Source of the DNA: Agapanthus africanus
Taxonomy: Eukaryota > Streptophyta > Magnoliopsida > Asparagales > Amaryllidaceae
DNA: 64,000 nt
Direction: 5' to 3'
NCBI GenBank assembly: GCA_030015575.1
Contig: JASDDO010000001.1
Span: 514,409,772 to 514,473,771, forward strand
Below are positions 45,032-58,046 of the stretch, in pieces. The position numbers and the translations under genes are program-made. The notes beneath the pieces were generated by a model, which was not told where the DNA came from, searched no databases, and saw nothing but the letters and a program-made list of their open reading frames with translations. The first letter of the stretch is position 1. Each line of letters opens with the position of its first letter.

Positions 45032-47550
45032 ATCTCCCGCTTGCACTCAAGGCTAATTATTGCGATGTCGCATACTCATAGCCCGTGTGATACCGAACAC
45101 CCAACTCCTCTACTAATCAGTTTCACAAAGCCCGTTTGCGAAACTATTGCATTCGAGGAATAGCCTCAATAAGTGGATCCGCCCTAAAGTTTCTTTCTAT
45201 GTCTCTCTTTATCTCAAGTTCGCGGAGAAAGCCATCTCCCGAAATGAGCAATGCCTGTCTTAGAATATGTCTGGATATCTGATGGGACCCAGTTCATAAA
45301 TGAACTCCAAATCCAAACTTCTTAGACTGTATCGTCAACTGAATTTAATCAGTATCCTGCGCCACACCTCTCTCAGTATCCGCTTGGACCACCTGTCCAA
45401 AATACTGCCCCTCGTCAGAGGGAAAAATAAAACTCTGACAGTCACTCTGTCATCCAGGTCATCTTGGAAGGCTGGAATGATAACCGTCTCCTAAAAGAGG
45501 CTGTTGTTATCATATCCCTAGAACATCCACTTATGTTCTAAAACTGCTTCCGAACGTTTCTCCAGGATAGAATTAACATCAACTTATTGCATCTAGTGCA
45601 AAAACAACATTTGGTGTGGTACTTGACATCTCATGATTGACTCAATTGCCTAAGCAAGTGATCTGCCAATCATGCACATTCCTCTCCCCTTTAGTCTGTA
45701 AGACAGCTTTAGAGAGGGTGACTCCATCACCTGCAGGTACACTACCGTGCTAGGAGTCGTCCATTCTAAAACATCTTTAGAATGTTGTCTTAGTACCCTG
45801 ATTGGGAAACTACCCAAATCTAGATCTAAAACCATAGATCCAGTGACCAGAATGTCTGATATTATATCTTTATCCTATGTGGAGAAACCACTGTGTGACA
45901 ACCAAAGTATAACCGATTGTAGTATAGGATTTTCACTTCCTACTATGTGTATATCATCCAAATACCAGGACATTCCACCCTACTACCTTCTTAATAGATC
46001 CATCATCTTTTCTGATGAAGTCAAACTTATGACTGTCACATCAGAAATAGACGATCTATCTCCGCTATATCCGCTTTAGTCCATAAATAGACATGAGCTA
46101 CTTGTCCACTATGCTTCCGATGCTCCGACTGACTACGATAACCCTCTGGCAGAGTCATATACACGTATACTTCTAAAGCTAGTTTAGAACGACGCTATAC
46201 TCATCCTCCTGCTGGGTCTCATAGCCTGGAACAACAGTAGTGTCAAGTTTGGGTAAACAAGAACCTCCCTGTCACCGTCCTTGAGCATACCGAAGTACCT
46301 CTCGAGTGCCTGAGGTTACCCACCATATCTGCGGAGTGGCCAATGGAACGTCAAACCAGATTGAATCTTTAGGTTCTTTTCAAATTTTCAGTAATCATTT
46401 GCGGTTCTGGAATCACTTCCAGTTCTACCATACTCCCACTACTGTTTTCTGGAAAAAATCCATTTTTATTAAAACTGTGGCAAGTCAAGAACAATATCAC
46501 TATTGATCTTCCAGATGGTAGAAAGTCAACCCTCGTCATAGCCCGGGTCAACCCACAAACAGCTATTACAGAAACGTGCCTTGAGTTATCCAGAGTCTGG
46601 TTTTAAGCATAAGCCGGACAACTCCCCGTACCTTAACATTGTTAAGATATGAACTATTATATATCCAATATAGAAACAGAGGCACTGATTTAATTGGAAC
46701 CAGATTCAAATCATGCAGCTGTCTCCAGTGCATGTCAACTAAATGGAGAGAGGCCTATCAGCATTACTCAACTTAGGAATACATCCAGATATGAATAACC
46801 TGAAAGAGAAGCAAGTTCTCATAATCATTACTATCAACTGAATACCATACACAAGTATCTACATCTTCGATCACCTTGAAGAATCCTGATACTTGCAATA
46901 CCTGGTTCTCTACTTTATTCATATACCTATAACTTCTCAAAACTTAGACCTTGCATTTCTACGAAACACGTGTCTAACTAGAGAAGTCACAAGTAAATAG
47001 AATATAGTACAAGTACCAAAGCTTCTCTCCTCATGGACACTGGACAACATACAATACTCTGTATAAGTCCCTTGAGTCTAATAACTCATTCCTTGTATGT
47101 CGTAGGTTGAAAACTGTACTTATGGTTAAGAATAATTACGCCGCTGTTCAATACTCCTTACCTAACCATCTACTGATATAGGTAAATGTCATAGACATAA
47201 TTTCAAAAAGTTATATCTCACTTTATAAAAATAAACGTACAGATATATCAATTTGAAATTGGTGCATAACAACGGATATTCAAAACCAAATATTTGTCGT
47301 CCGGCAAAACAACCCAGGCGATTCCTCAAATATCACCAATTACAACGAATACTGATATAATGAGGATGATCACCCAATTCCTAATAACTTACTCCCACTC
47401 ATCATCTGTAAAACCATACAGATGTGAGAATCAAACCTGATAAATACATACCCTGGAGCAAGGGCTAATTAGGAAATCATTTTTCTTTTAGCAATACACA
47501 GTGAAACTGAAACATATAAATGTTTCGAAGGGGTATCCGGATATTCCAAG
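45032..47550 (-). pseudogene. pol: C1 pol remnant (RNase H, RT, integrase)
   Basis: On the minus strand the RT box YLDD is at 45953-45964, followed downstream by SENPILQSV-type and SKDVLEW-type blocks as in copia RT. Integrase C-terminal traces (~46560-46700) and further decayed pol follow, up to the G solo LTR. Stops in every frame; non-functional. Assignment is by order and motif likeness to C2. Confidence 0.6.
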
Positions 47551-50500
47551 TGTAACGTTTTGAAAATCGTTCGGTGAAATTTCGGAAAAACCGGTAAAAT
47601 AAGGGGGTTTTCTGTAAAAAGTCAAAATACATATATCTTTATTATAAAATTAAATATACATATTCTAGCTAGGTAATTGCTAGTATTTTGGTGTTTATTG
47701 AGCCACTGGTAAAATTTCTAATTTTTCTGAAAAATTTTCCGAAAATAATTATTTTAATATTATTTTAAGCCGTCACTAATACATTTAATTAGGAAAAATT
47801 ACAAATTGGAATGAGTTGAAACAAATTTTGTGCATCATGACACATTAAACTAACATGTAAAATATTGTTTTTGAAATGAAATGGAATTTGTCAAGATGGT
47901 TTAGAAAATATAAAAAGAAAAAGCTTAAATAAAATATAATAAATTAAAAGGTAAAGTGTGCATGTTTTATTGTTTCCTACTCATTCACCCACACACTCAC
48001 CTCCCCTCACATGCTCTGGCCGAGCCAGCCAAGGTGCGGCCCCCTCACTTCTCATTTCATTTCCATAGGTTCAAGAATGCTCATTTGTGTTAGATAGAAA
48101 TTAGAATAGAATAAGGAGGTATGGGCTTTAATTAAAGAATGAGGAAGTTTGACCTATTCAAACACACACCCTCACTCTCCCACTCACCTCACCCCTCCCC
48201 ACTCTCGGCCAGAGGCAGCCCCCACCCCCCATTTTCTCCAAGTGTTTATCTTCCTTCACCCCCATTTTCCTTCAAAAAAATCAACAAAAATCAACACAAA
48301 CCCTCACAAAATCAAAATCTAATTCCTACCCATTTCTTATTAGCCAAAATTGCATGGATCTAGGGAACAAGATTTCAATTTGGGAGGTTATGTGTGCTTG
48401 TGGATCTTCAAATTTATTGGGTATAAATTCTAACCCTTTTTCTTAATTTGTTAGTTAATTTCTTAAAACTAATTTATTTAAGTGTTAATTAGGCTTTAGT
48501 TGCAAGTTTGGAATTTCTAGAATTGGGTATGGATTAAGTTAGGGTTTTATATCATTTGAACATGGTTTAAGTCTGTAATTTAACACATTAAGGCATGTAA
48601 AATCTTACCTAGTAACTAGTTTGCTAATTGTTATTTTAAAATTTTACTAATTAAGCTATTTTGCTAACAAGGTTTTTTGGAAATTTATTAAATGCTTTAG
48701 ATTAAAATATAATTAAGGTTTCATGTCATTATTAATATTATAATGAGTGGTTTAATGCCTTTGGATCATGCAAAACCAAGCATAGTTGTTATTTTGTGCA
48801 TTTTTACTTGAAATTGTTAAAATTAGATAAAATTGCAAAACTAGAATTTTTAGTTTTATAAGAATTGATGAGATTAAATTTTTGAAATGGGTTGTATGAC
48901 TTATTTAAGATGTTTAATAAGTATTATGGCCATTAGAATTGTTAGAACATCAAGTGTTGTACTAAAAACGGTAAATTTTGCTTGCTAAGGTTTTCGGGAA
49001 AATGACTTTTAAAGTGAGTTTGGGGTTTTTATGAATTTTAACCTATTTTATATTATAATTAGTGTTTGTGAATGTGCAAATGAGTGTGTTTGGGTTTTTC
49101 TTGATGGTTTGAAGTTTGCGCATCGACAACGAGGGTTGGTTTGGCTATTCTTGCATGCGTAGGCGATAGGTTTTAACCTATGCGTGATACGCGTGCCGAT
49201 TTGATTTTCGTATGCCGTTTCAATTTCGAATTTGGTTTTTAATGTGATACGGTGTGTTATGATATGTAGGTACCTCATGTGGACTTCGAGACGACAAGCA
49301 AGCGCGTGGCGACGTCGGCACCGGCGAGCAAGGACCAGGTGAGTAGATTTATATCTACGGGGAGAAGTCGGGTGGATGGCGTATAGCACCCCCGCAGTTC
49401 ATGGTGATGTATACGAATACGTATACACACATATATATTGATTATATATATTGTTTGAGATTATTGATGACATAGATGGATTTTGGGTGTGATCGGATTA
49501 GTTTAGTGTTGCGAAACCCTAGAGTAGTGGTTGCACCACACATACACACACCCATACTTGCATACATTCTTCTTTCATATGTGCTTAGATGGGAATATAT
49601 ATTTATGTGTTCACATGGGTATGGGACTATGTGATCATATACTGGATTTGAGGATAGTACTTAAGATTTGAGGTGAGTCGATGAGATATGATTTGAGACT
49701 GTGAGATCGGTGATATGGCAGAATTCGTATTAGAGATACGTCATGATATTATAGCGGATTGTTGGACGACTATACCATGTGAATAGTGATATAAATAAAA
49801 TGATCAACATGTGATCGTGTTATGAGATATGATATGTTAGGATGTTTATGATAGGCCGCATTGGGCGATGTATACTTCCTTATGATAATATACGCTGATG
49901 ATATCGGTTTGTACGAGACTGTCGATCAGTACTCAGATCATGATTATATTGATGATATTAGTATTGTACTAGACATAGATCAGTACCCATATTATGATCT
50001 TGATAAAGAGGATACCAGATGAATAATATGATGAATGTGATACTGACCGTACCCAGATTTGGGATGTCGTACGACGGATTTACGTACGAGCTACATATTA
50101 ATGTTTGATCCGCACTCTTGACTTGGGAATATTGATTATAGATATGGTATCGGATGTGATATTGTCGAGCCGGGATCACCGACTAATATATATATACATA
50201 TGTATCTACTCAGGTGTTAGGCGGTTTCCTTATCTTTAGTTCAGCTTGATAGCTCAGCCCTATAGTTTAGTGTAGTTGTATGACTCATATTACATTAAAT
50301 GCAGATTTGTTATCATAGTGTCTAGTATTTAGCTCCCGCTCATTATTGTTTTTCGCCCCGCATCGCATGTTTATATTATGATTCATATTCCATTATTGAT
50401 ATCATGTTGTTAGGACACCAGCACCATTACCAATGATGCGTATGTTCCACGCACACTTACTTGCCGGCTCACACACATCTTCATCGGTAATTGCCATGTC

Positions 50501-52109
50501 ACGAACACTTTAAAAAATACTATTTCATTGACATAGTTTGTTAGCTAATATTTTAGACATGACTTTAGTGTACTTGCCTTATATGCTAGTTTAGACATTG
50601 TAGTTATTACTTGCTACTTCATGCATGTTATTATTCACTGTTATGCCACATTCATGGATTTTCATGCTTATATTCATTGTTTACATGCTATTGAGGATTT
50701 GGATTCGGATTTTCATGAGATTTTCTGGATTTGGGGGAAAACCGCAAAACTTATACAAACTTCTTCTCTCTTTTTAAATAAAAAGTGTGGTTTTCCCATG
50801 ATGTATGAGTCATCCACCATGAGTTTGCTGATGGATTTTGAGACCCGATTCGAGGAGTTGGATGAACCGTTTCGGGTACATGGTGGACCCGGTAAGGTAC
50901 CCCGGGGCAAGAAGCACGTGGTGATGACGATGTGAGCCTGGCAGGGGAGACTACCTACCCGTGATTTTACCCGACGCGTCGGATATCCGGAGGATACTGT
51001 CGTGGTCTTGAGATTGATGGTAGGGGCCGGTCTGGATTGACGACGCCCTAGATAGTGAGATTGAAACATTGAGATTTTAAGATATTGAGGTACAGAGATT
51101 GCGACACAGAGATATCGAGATATTTGGATACTTGTTTTGTGTCGATACTAGACACTGTTTATGTTGACTTCATTTATGATACCTCATTTTTAAAAAGATA
51201 CAGAAATCTCACTAATTTATGAAAGCAGTTTTCTTCAGTACATGCATTCTGTTTCATGCATTCATATATCATCCATATGATATAATGCTACCTGAGGCAC
51301 TGACACGGGCACATGGGATTACACTTGGGTTAGATATTTACCATAGCCATTATTATAGGCTGCTGGTTATATATTTGAGGATATATTATGATCGTTGACC
51401 TAGGATTGCGTTGTTCGTGTGATTTCTGTTCGTAGATGTTTTTCTACTCACGAGTTGGCAACTCACCCCCGTTGTGCCACAGTTTCTTGCAGGTTTTGCC
51501 GTACAGGTTTCTTTACGAATTTGCTGGCACTGCTTCTTTTCGGGTGACTTGCTAGTAGGTGGGTTTATTTGTATCGTACCCATCATTATACTTTGTATAT
51601 TATTATTCTGTTGTATCTAGAAGTTCCATTAACCAAACATATATTTATTTCAGAAATAGAGATCAGTGATGTTTATTCTTTCGACCTTAGAGTCGCGCGT
51701 TGTATTTCTATGGATTTCTTGCTGTTTTGAGTTTCCTTTTGAGTTTTGATTCTCGCCCTTGGCGTTGTATATTATATTACTTATGTGGTTGTGACCGTCG
51801 ATTGACGAAGAGCTAGCTCCCGCTTGGGGATGCTCTTTTTATTGATTTCGTATACTATTCATGTTGTATCTCATTTGGGGGCCAGTATTTACAAAGGAGA
51901 CTCTGCCGAAATTTTTAGAAAAGACTTGTGGTTTTTAAAATGCATATTTCGGCATATGTTGCACACTACTTGATTTAAATTGGTTTTCCTTCACTCTACT
52001 ACTTTTCTTGGTTTGGTTTTCTGGGTTTTCGGCTTACTTAGATTACGTACGCCTTGAGACGTTTCGTATTCTAAGTGTCGGTCATGTTCCGTACTTTCGG
52101 GTCGTGACA
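47551..52109 (+). mobile_element. G-family solo LTR, old copy (4.6 kb)
   Basis: TGTAACGTTTTG to GGTCGTGACA. Flanks are CCAAG (47546-47550) and CCTAG (52110-52114), a TSD with one substitution. It is strongly diverged from the G array LTRs but retains the candidate exon (49270-49338), the paired-substitution hairpin (50426-50491) and the ACGAGTTGGCAACT block (51450-51509). It lies inside the C1 interior. No coding sequence seen. Confidence 0.85.
49270..49338 (+). other. Candidate exon in the old G solo LTR
   Basis: ATGATATGTAG before and ACCAG/GTGAGTAG after; 69 nt. The following GGGTGGATGGCGTATAGC and CACCCCCGCAGT stretch is also kept in all G LTRs. Confidence 0.45.
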
Positions 52110-53022
52110 CCTAGTAATGCCTCTTCTATTATCAGATTCACAACTGTAACTATATATTTCTTTGCCATCTCTCCAAATCCCTTTATATGCCTTTAGTCAT
52201 TACCTTATGTACACCCCTTTAGGCTAAATGGTTTTCTTCCTTCCCTACCGTTCGGCACCAGCCTATGGTTTGGAAGAAGACTATCCAATAAGCGTAATAG
52301 GTGTACTATCCTAATCCTAGGAGCACTCGCAACCCGAGAGAAGGTAAAGATAAAAGACAACTGAATAAAACCTTATTCCTATTTCTCCTGAACCAGAATC
52401 CATCCCCGAACTGGAACAAGTTCCTTCAAGTTCGTATATAACCATACGATGGAGTATCCAAATAACTGTGGATTTTCGTAGTGATATGGAGTGTTCCGGA
52501 GAAATACATAGGTGAAGCAGGAGTGGCGATGAAATACTTGGTTTGGTCGTGAATAGCAGTCGTAATTTACTTTGCCCTCTTACTAATCTCTTTATTTGTC
52601 TTTACTTAATACCTTCTGTACAACTTTTAGGCTAAATGGTTTTCTTCATTCCCAACCGTTCGACACATGCCTATGGTTTGGATGAAGACTATCCAATTAG
52701 CGTAACAGGTGTACCGTCCTAATCCAAGGAGCACTCGCAACCTGAGAGAAGGTAAAAGGAAAAGACAACTGAATAGTCCTATTCATTTTCTCCAAAACCA
52801 GAAACCATCCTCAAATCTGGAACAAGTTCCTTCGAGTTCGTTTATAACCATACGATGGTTTTATCCAATAGAAGTGGATGTTCGTAGTAATACGGGGTGT
52901 TCTGGAGAAAAGGGTAAAAGTTGGAGTGGCAATGAGGTATGCAACTCTGACAATCCAAAAGCCAGTGTTTTAAGAAAGTTCGGTTAACTTGGTCACTGAG
53001 TTATAGTCTAGAGTCGGGTCAT
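52110..53022 (-). pseudogene. C1 5' coding remnant (truncated gag/protease region)
   Basis: The start ATG (minus, 53020-53022) follows GGCAGCGACC as in C2. The first ~60 codons can be aligned by eye to the C2 N-terminus with stops (e.g. TTAACCGAAC for TTGACCGAAC), so this copy also appears to lack a gag body. Further on is a tandem duplication of about 408 bp (one copy about 52170-52510, the other about 52578-52915). Non-functional. Confidence 0.5.
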
Positions 53023-55324
53023 GGTCGCTGCCAGAGAGAGAGAGAAAAAAAACACTCAGCGTGCACTCTAACCTAGATCAGAATGGTTATCACTTTATCT
53101 AATCAGAAAACCTCCCACTGTATCCTCAAATTCTCATCCAAACCTGAAAGAAGAATTAGTCGGGATCACCCGAAGAGTAAACCAACTCATCAGTAGGAAT
53201 CGAGATCCAACTATCATCGCATGATGACGTGATGGAATCGACTCACGTTATCACACTACAGAAGGTATGCGCATGCCTGGCAAGTTTCAGTTTCTTTAGA
53301 AACTCCCGATGTGTGTTTTTACCCCTAGGACCCAAGTGACCTTGACACAGTCAACAAATCAAAGAGTCCTAGTCAAGTTCAACCCGTCATTATCCTGGAT
53401 TGCATTAAACCAACCCGTACGAGCCCTTGACACAGTCAACAAGGCCGCACGACTGTCCTAACCAATCGCATTAATATGCCACAAACAAACACTACTTAGC
53501 TACCTCACACTACGCCTTGACACAGTCAACAAACGCAGCACGAATACTAAGTAATACTTGTAAGAAATGACGGAGGGCTACGGCTAGTTTTTGGCGAAAA
53601 ACCTTTAACGTAATGAACTTGATATCGTTGAAGGAACTGCATAGCTTATAAATATATAGTAGAGAAAACCATTGCTAAAGAGGTCACTCCCGGTGAAGGG
53701 ATCTCGGCTCTTTCCCCATAGAATGGGGTGCAGGATATTCCAACTGAATACCGTGATACAAAGCAAAAAGTAATCGACTATAGTGAAGTTATTACCCTAA
53801 CGCAAACTTCTGTCCAAGGGGTCACTCCCGGTGAAGGGATCTCAGCCCTTGCCTCGTCGACTGAAGTGCTGGATATTCATAACCGAATACCACTGTGCAA
53901 AACAAAAGAGAACGTCCTTGGAATAACAGCTTTTTGAAAAATGTTCCAACAACATCAAACAGGTTTATTTAGCTTGCATTGATCCGAATCAATGCAGTCC
54001 CATCAATTAATCACACCACAAAAGAACAAAAATATGATGTACGTATATGCCATCCGCATTCGCCACTGGGTCCCGTCATCACCCGTTAGGTTACTTAACT
54101 AACGACAGAGCGGGGACTGGACTAGCGCGGGTGTAAAATATATACAACATCTACTAGTATATATATCAATATATAATAATCGCTCCAGGCATGATAAATG
54201 CAACATCACAGAAATGTAATAAGCATCACAGAACAATACAGATAATCTGGGATCCCCGGGTTTCATAGAGCCGCTACTGAAACCCGACGTTCTCCTGGTC
54301 GTGTGGATAGCATGTGCAATGAAATCCTAGACCCCTACGGGCGCGGCAAGTTACCCACCAAAACCTGAAGCGAGGCAGCCCCCTTCAACAAACTGAATGG
54401 ACCACCCAGCACTTCACAGAATCCGGTAACTTGAGCACCCCTCCTTGGGCCAACCTGTACCCCCTACGAGTGCGGCGAATAGCCCGCCAATTCTAGAGTG
54501 AAGCCCCCTCCGTCTCAAAGTCATGAGATGCGGGCCCGTTGCCCTCTAGAACCTGGCTATCCGTGCACCCCACCGTGGGGTAATCCTAGTACAGAAAGTA
54601 AAATATATATACAACGGGTACATCGACCTCAGCCCGGTCGTGCCCCAAAAGAATAATATACAAACAGGCAGTGACGGCAGTCCACATGTCGGACGCTCGC
54701 CCCGCAATATCAAATGTACAAATACAATCAAACTGTACTACCATTGTATCCAGGCTATCCACCACGACAAATCTGCAACATCACAGCACAACACAGAACA
54801 TCAACGTGAATGTCACGTTCGCAAATCCGTCTAAAAGGGCTATAGCAATTAGACAAGATTTACCGATCAAATGACATTCACGGTCGTAGATATAATGTAT
54901 GTACTGTAAACTAACATATTTAAAATTTTCGATCGACAAAATTTCCCGAAATGGGCCCCAAGCACAATTCCCAGTACTCAAAATAATCTGGGCCAAAACT
55001 AAAAATACCAGAAACCCCATTTCCAAATCAGAGACCACTGTAGAAAAAATGGTGCAGTGTAGCTACAGTACTGCGGCGGTACCCAGGAACCGCGGCCAAA
55101 ACGTGGGTACCGTCGCGGTTCCGCGACGCTACAGTGAGCTCTTTCTACAAAATTTCTGCAGTGTTCTTAGAAATGCCTGCCTGATTTTCTGACATACCTA
55201 AAATAATTTTTAGACCACAAAAAAAAATTCGACAGAAACTTCATGAAATGGAATCGCGATTTCGGAAATTTCGTTCGATCGATATTTTAAACACGTTAGA
55301 GCAAGCTAGTGAAGGTTATGGCGT
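53023..55324 (-). other. C1 leader
   Basis: About 2.3 kb, same module order as the C2 leader in reverse: pyrimidine tract (53033-53050), three hairpins (53340-53532), duplicated module (53668-53905), the CGTTAG/CTAACG block (54045-54140), the GC-rich block duplicated in tandem (about 54330-54465 and 54466-54605), and the GC-rich hairpin (55069-55125). No gene. Confidence 0.7.
55078..55122 (-). other. GC-rich interleaved inverted repeats in the C1 leader
   Basis: GGTACCCA (55078-55085) pairs with TGGGTACC (55104-55111), and GGAACCGCG (55086-55094) pairs with CGCGGTTCC (55114-55122). The arms are in the order A-B-A'-B', so they could form a pseudoknot or two alternative stems. Confidence 0.65.
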
Positions 55325-55337
55325 GGCTCTGATACCA
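55325..55337 (-). other. C1 primer binding site (initiator tRNA-Met)
   Basis: Reads TGGTATCAGAGCC on the minus strand, directly after the 5' LTR. Confidence 0.92.
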
Positions 55338-57305
55338 TGTAAGTCTACGGTAGCGCCCTGGCCGTCTGTTCGAGGCCATAATGCGGAAACGAAAACTTTT
55401 TCAAAACTTGAAACTAGAGAAGGGTTAGAAAAGCTATACCGATCAATCCGTGTCCTTCGGTCTTTGGCCACCAACCCAAGCTCCTCGCGGCATCTCCGAT
55501 CTCCGGTCTCCTCGTCGAAAAGGGCACCACATCTTCGAATCCTTTTACGGGCTCCCGCTTCATCCGAAGCAACTTGGACATGAAGTTTGCCAGCCGACGT
55601 GTCCAAGATGAAGTAGAGAATGTGTGTGGCAACTTTGTCTCAAGCATCCATTGATTCTCAACGCATGAGACTGTATGGATGGAGGTTGAAGATGAAGCCA
55701 TGGTGGAAATGGTGAGCTAGAGGAAGAAGAAGATGTCCTTTTTCTTTTGTGTTTTGTTGTATGATAAAAAGGAGAGTGAGATGAAATAATACAAGAGCTA
55801 ACCTCTTTCTTTGTTTCCCCCTCTCTCTCTTCTTATCATTTCAACACCCTAATCAATCACATAATATGACATTTGCACAAGAAATGAGACCATGAGTCAC
55901 CTATGAAGTACATGTCTCATTTAATGCACAAAATGATGAAATCCACTCACAATTTCCACCATCCAAACATTAATACAAATGTTTGGTCCAACAAAAAGAT
56001 ACGGCAACATCTAAAGTAAACTCATGACGGATCACAAAGATACCCCTCACCTGTATATACATACCTGCATCCGCATTCCGACTGAATGCGGATACGATGA
56101 GACTAAAGTAATCCAACAAATCTAATACTAGGATCCGGTTTAAACCAAAGCCCACTAGTATGATCCGCCCGATCATGATCCGTGCACTACTGCATGTATA
56201 TGATCGAACCCTGCCATATATCATACGGCCTCTACAACGTTTCGCCCGAAACTTGAGAAACTGTCTGTGGGGGACTCTAAAGACTCGTCAATACTTTGGC
56301 TGTGGATTTAACCACTAGCACGTCAGTGGTACTAGCTGTACGTAACGGGATACCAGGTATTGACCAAAAGGGGGGTCGATGAGCGAACTCATCCTGACAC
56401 CCTACTGAGCCTGTCAGTGACAATATCCGTACAATCCGGTCCGTTCGTCTATGAGTATCGCATGTCGGGCCTAGGGGTTGGTAAAAGTCAGACCCCCAAA
56501 AGCGGTACAAGTCGTGTGTATCCCAGAACACCCTGAGATACTACTGGAATACCTACCAGTAAATCTCCTGCATTGGCCAAGGACTTCATGTAATGGCTCT
56601 CCTAGACACAGCGCGATCTCACTCCCAATACCGGGAGAGAAGAAACCCCTGTCGATCCGCTCACTGCCTCCATGTGGCTCGGGACTGTACCCAACTAAAA
56701 CCTGTTTGCATGACTCCTTTGAGCCGTTGTAGGGTAGTAATCAAAGCACAGTGGGAACTCACACGAGACAAATGACGATCTCAGGTCGATAGACTAATCT
56801 GTACACATGTCACCAGGGAACCGCTATCTGACGTCAGGTATAATACCAACTAGCATGTTCCCGGCGAGTCCTGTCCGGTGTACTCATAACCCAATAAGCA
56901 CATGTATACATCTTAGGTGAACCAACTGACACCAATGGCTTGTGAGACCGGCCACCACCCCTCGTCAGGGTCTCGACTGTATACACTAGTCTACTAATGG
57001 AGTATCGATGCCCAGTCTCGAAACTCCCACGACTAGGGACCTTTTAAGGATGTGCTTATAGACCGCAACTCCCATATATATGATCGCCATCATACTGCTG
57101 GTAGTCAAGCAAGAATCCTAAGGGCTCTATCAATGTGTAATAGTAATCTGTAAGGCCACCTAAAGCTGTACACGATGATAAAGATAAACCAGATAGCATA
57201 CTATCATCTTGAGTAAGACTGTCCTACCGGTATAGGTCCTCCCTCAATTATTGCAATCACGTGCCTGTGATCCAATAATTGACTCTGAGGGCACTATATC
57301 CAACA
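55338..57305 (-). mobile_element. C1 5' LTR
   Basis: Minus strand, TGTTGGATATAGTGCCC to GTAGACTTACA. It has lost 55 bp between two AAAC repeats (compare 43730-43788). Short ORFs at 55316-55701 are mirrored in the other LTR and are shadows. Confidence 0.9.
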
Positions 57306-57310
57306 CTTTA

Positions 57311-57794
57311 TACATGCCATACACTCTTCATTCTATCATACTTGATAGCTCTTCTACACTTAGCTCCTTTTCTTAAGTTGCTCATGTCTTGGTTTTCCTC
57401 ACCTCCTCCTTCTTCTTTAGTTGCTCACTTGAGCTTAAGAAATGAGAGAAAAAGATAGTGAATAATTCCTACATCCCCACTCTCCATTGCTAGCGATCTT
57501 GGAGCATCGGTTGCTTCGCTAGGCAAAGCTGGAGCTTGGATCGTTTCTCTCAGGTGGATCATCTTCGGCAAAGGAGGACCGGCTTGCAAGCGCGATCCGG
57601 AGCACTTGAAGAAAGCTTGAGAATGTGAGTATTCTACACATAATAGATTAGTTTAGCTCACTTGGTTTTTGTATACAAGTTCTAGCTATTTAGTTCGATT
57701 CTTGGTTTCGGGAAATTTAGCGAACTAGAAATTTTTTGAAATTCATGTTGCCATCTTTGAAAACTAGTTTGTTAGTGTGCCTAAGTTCCTAGCA
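57311..57794 (+). mobile_element. C1 solo LTR, 3' part
   Basis: Continues 42121-43656 after the duplicated CTTTA and ends AAGTTCCTAGCA. The next bases AGAGT are the TSD copy. Confidence 0.85.
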
Positions 57795-57799
57795 AGAGT

Positions 57800-58046
57800 G
57801 ATTGAACACAGTTTAAAAAAGGATATTAAGATAACAGAGAACCAGTTTGGATTCATGCCTGGACGATCGACGACAAAGGCTATTCATTTGCTCCATCAAC
57901 TTATCGAACGTTTTCGAGAGAGGAGAAGAGATTTGCATATAATATTTATTGATTTAGAGAAAGCGTACAATAAGGTACCTAGAGAGGTATTATGAAGGAC
58001 AATGATGAAGAAGGGAGTCCCCGTCAAATACATTGACATAATCAAG
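57800..58046 (+). pseudogene. LINE fragment 3: central reverse transcriptase
   Basis: Reads on from fragment 2: VIEHSLKKDIKITENQFGFMPGRST, then FIDLEKAYNKVPREVL with the first catalytic Asp of the RT palm, a stop where Trp is expected, and MKKGVPVKYIDIIK. Cut at TCAAG (58042-58046) by the right-hand C2. The YADD box and the rest lie beyond the window. Confidence 0.88.

Larger units (their letters stand above)
43657..57305 (-). mobile_element. Copia element C1, complete but decayed (13.6 kb with nested LTR)
   Basis: TSD CTTTA (43652-43656, 57306-57310). 3' LTR 43657-45031 (1,375 bp), 5' LTR 55338-57305 (1,968 bp). Primer site at 55325-55337; purine tract at 45032-45042 (both minus). Interior about 5.7 kb after removing the G solo LTR. 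Same order and leader modules as C2 but a distinct family (LTR end TGTTGGATATAGTGCCC). Older than C2 by LTR divergence and pol decay. Confidence 0.88.
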
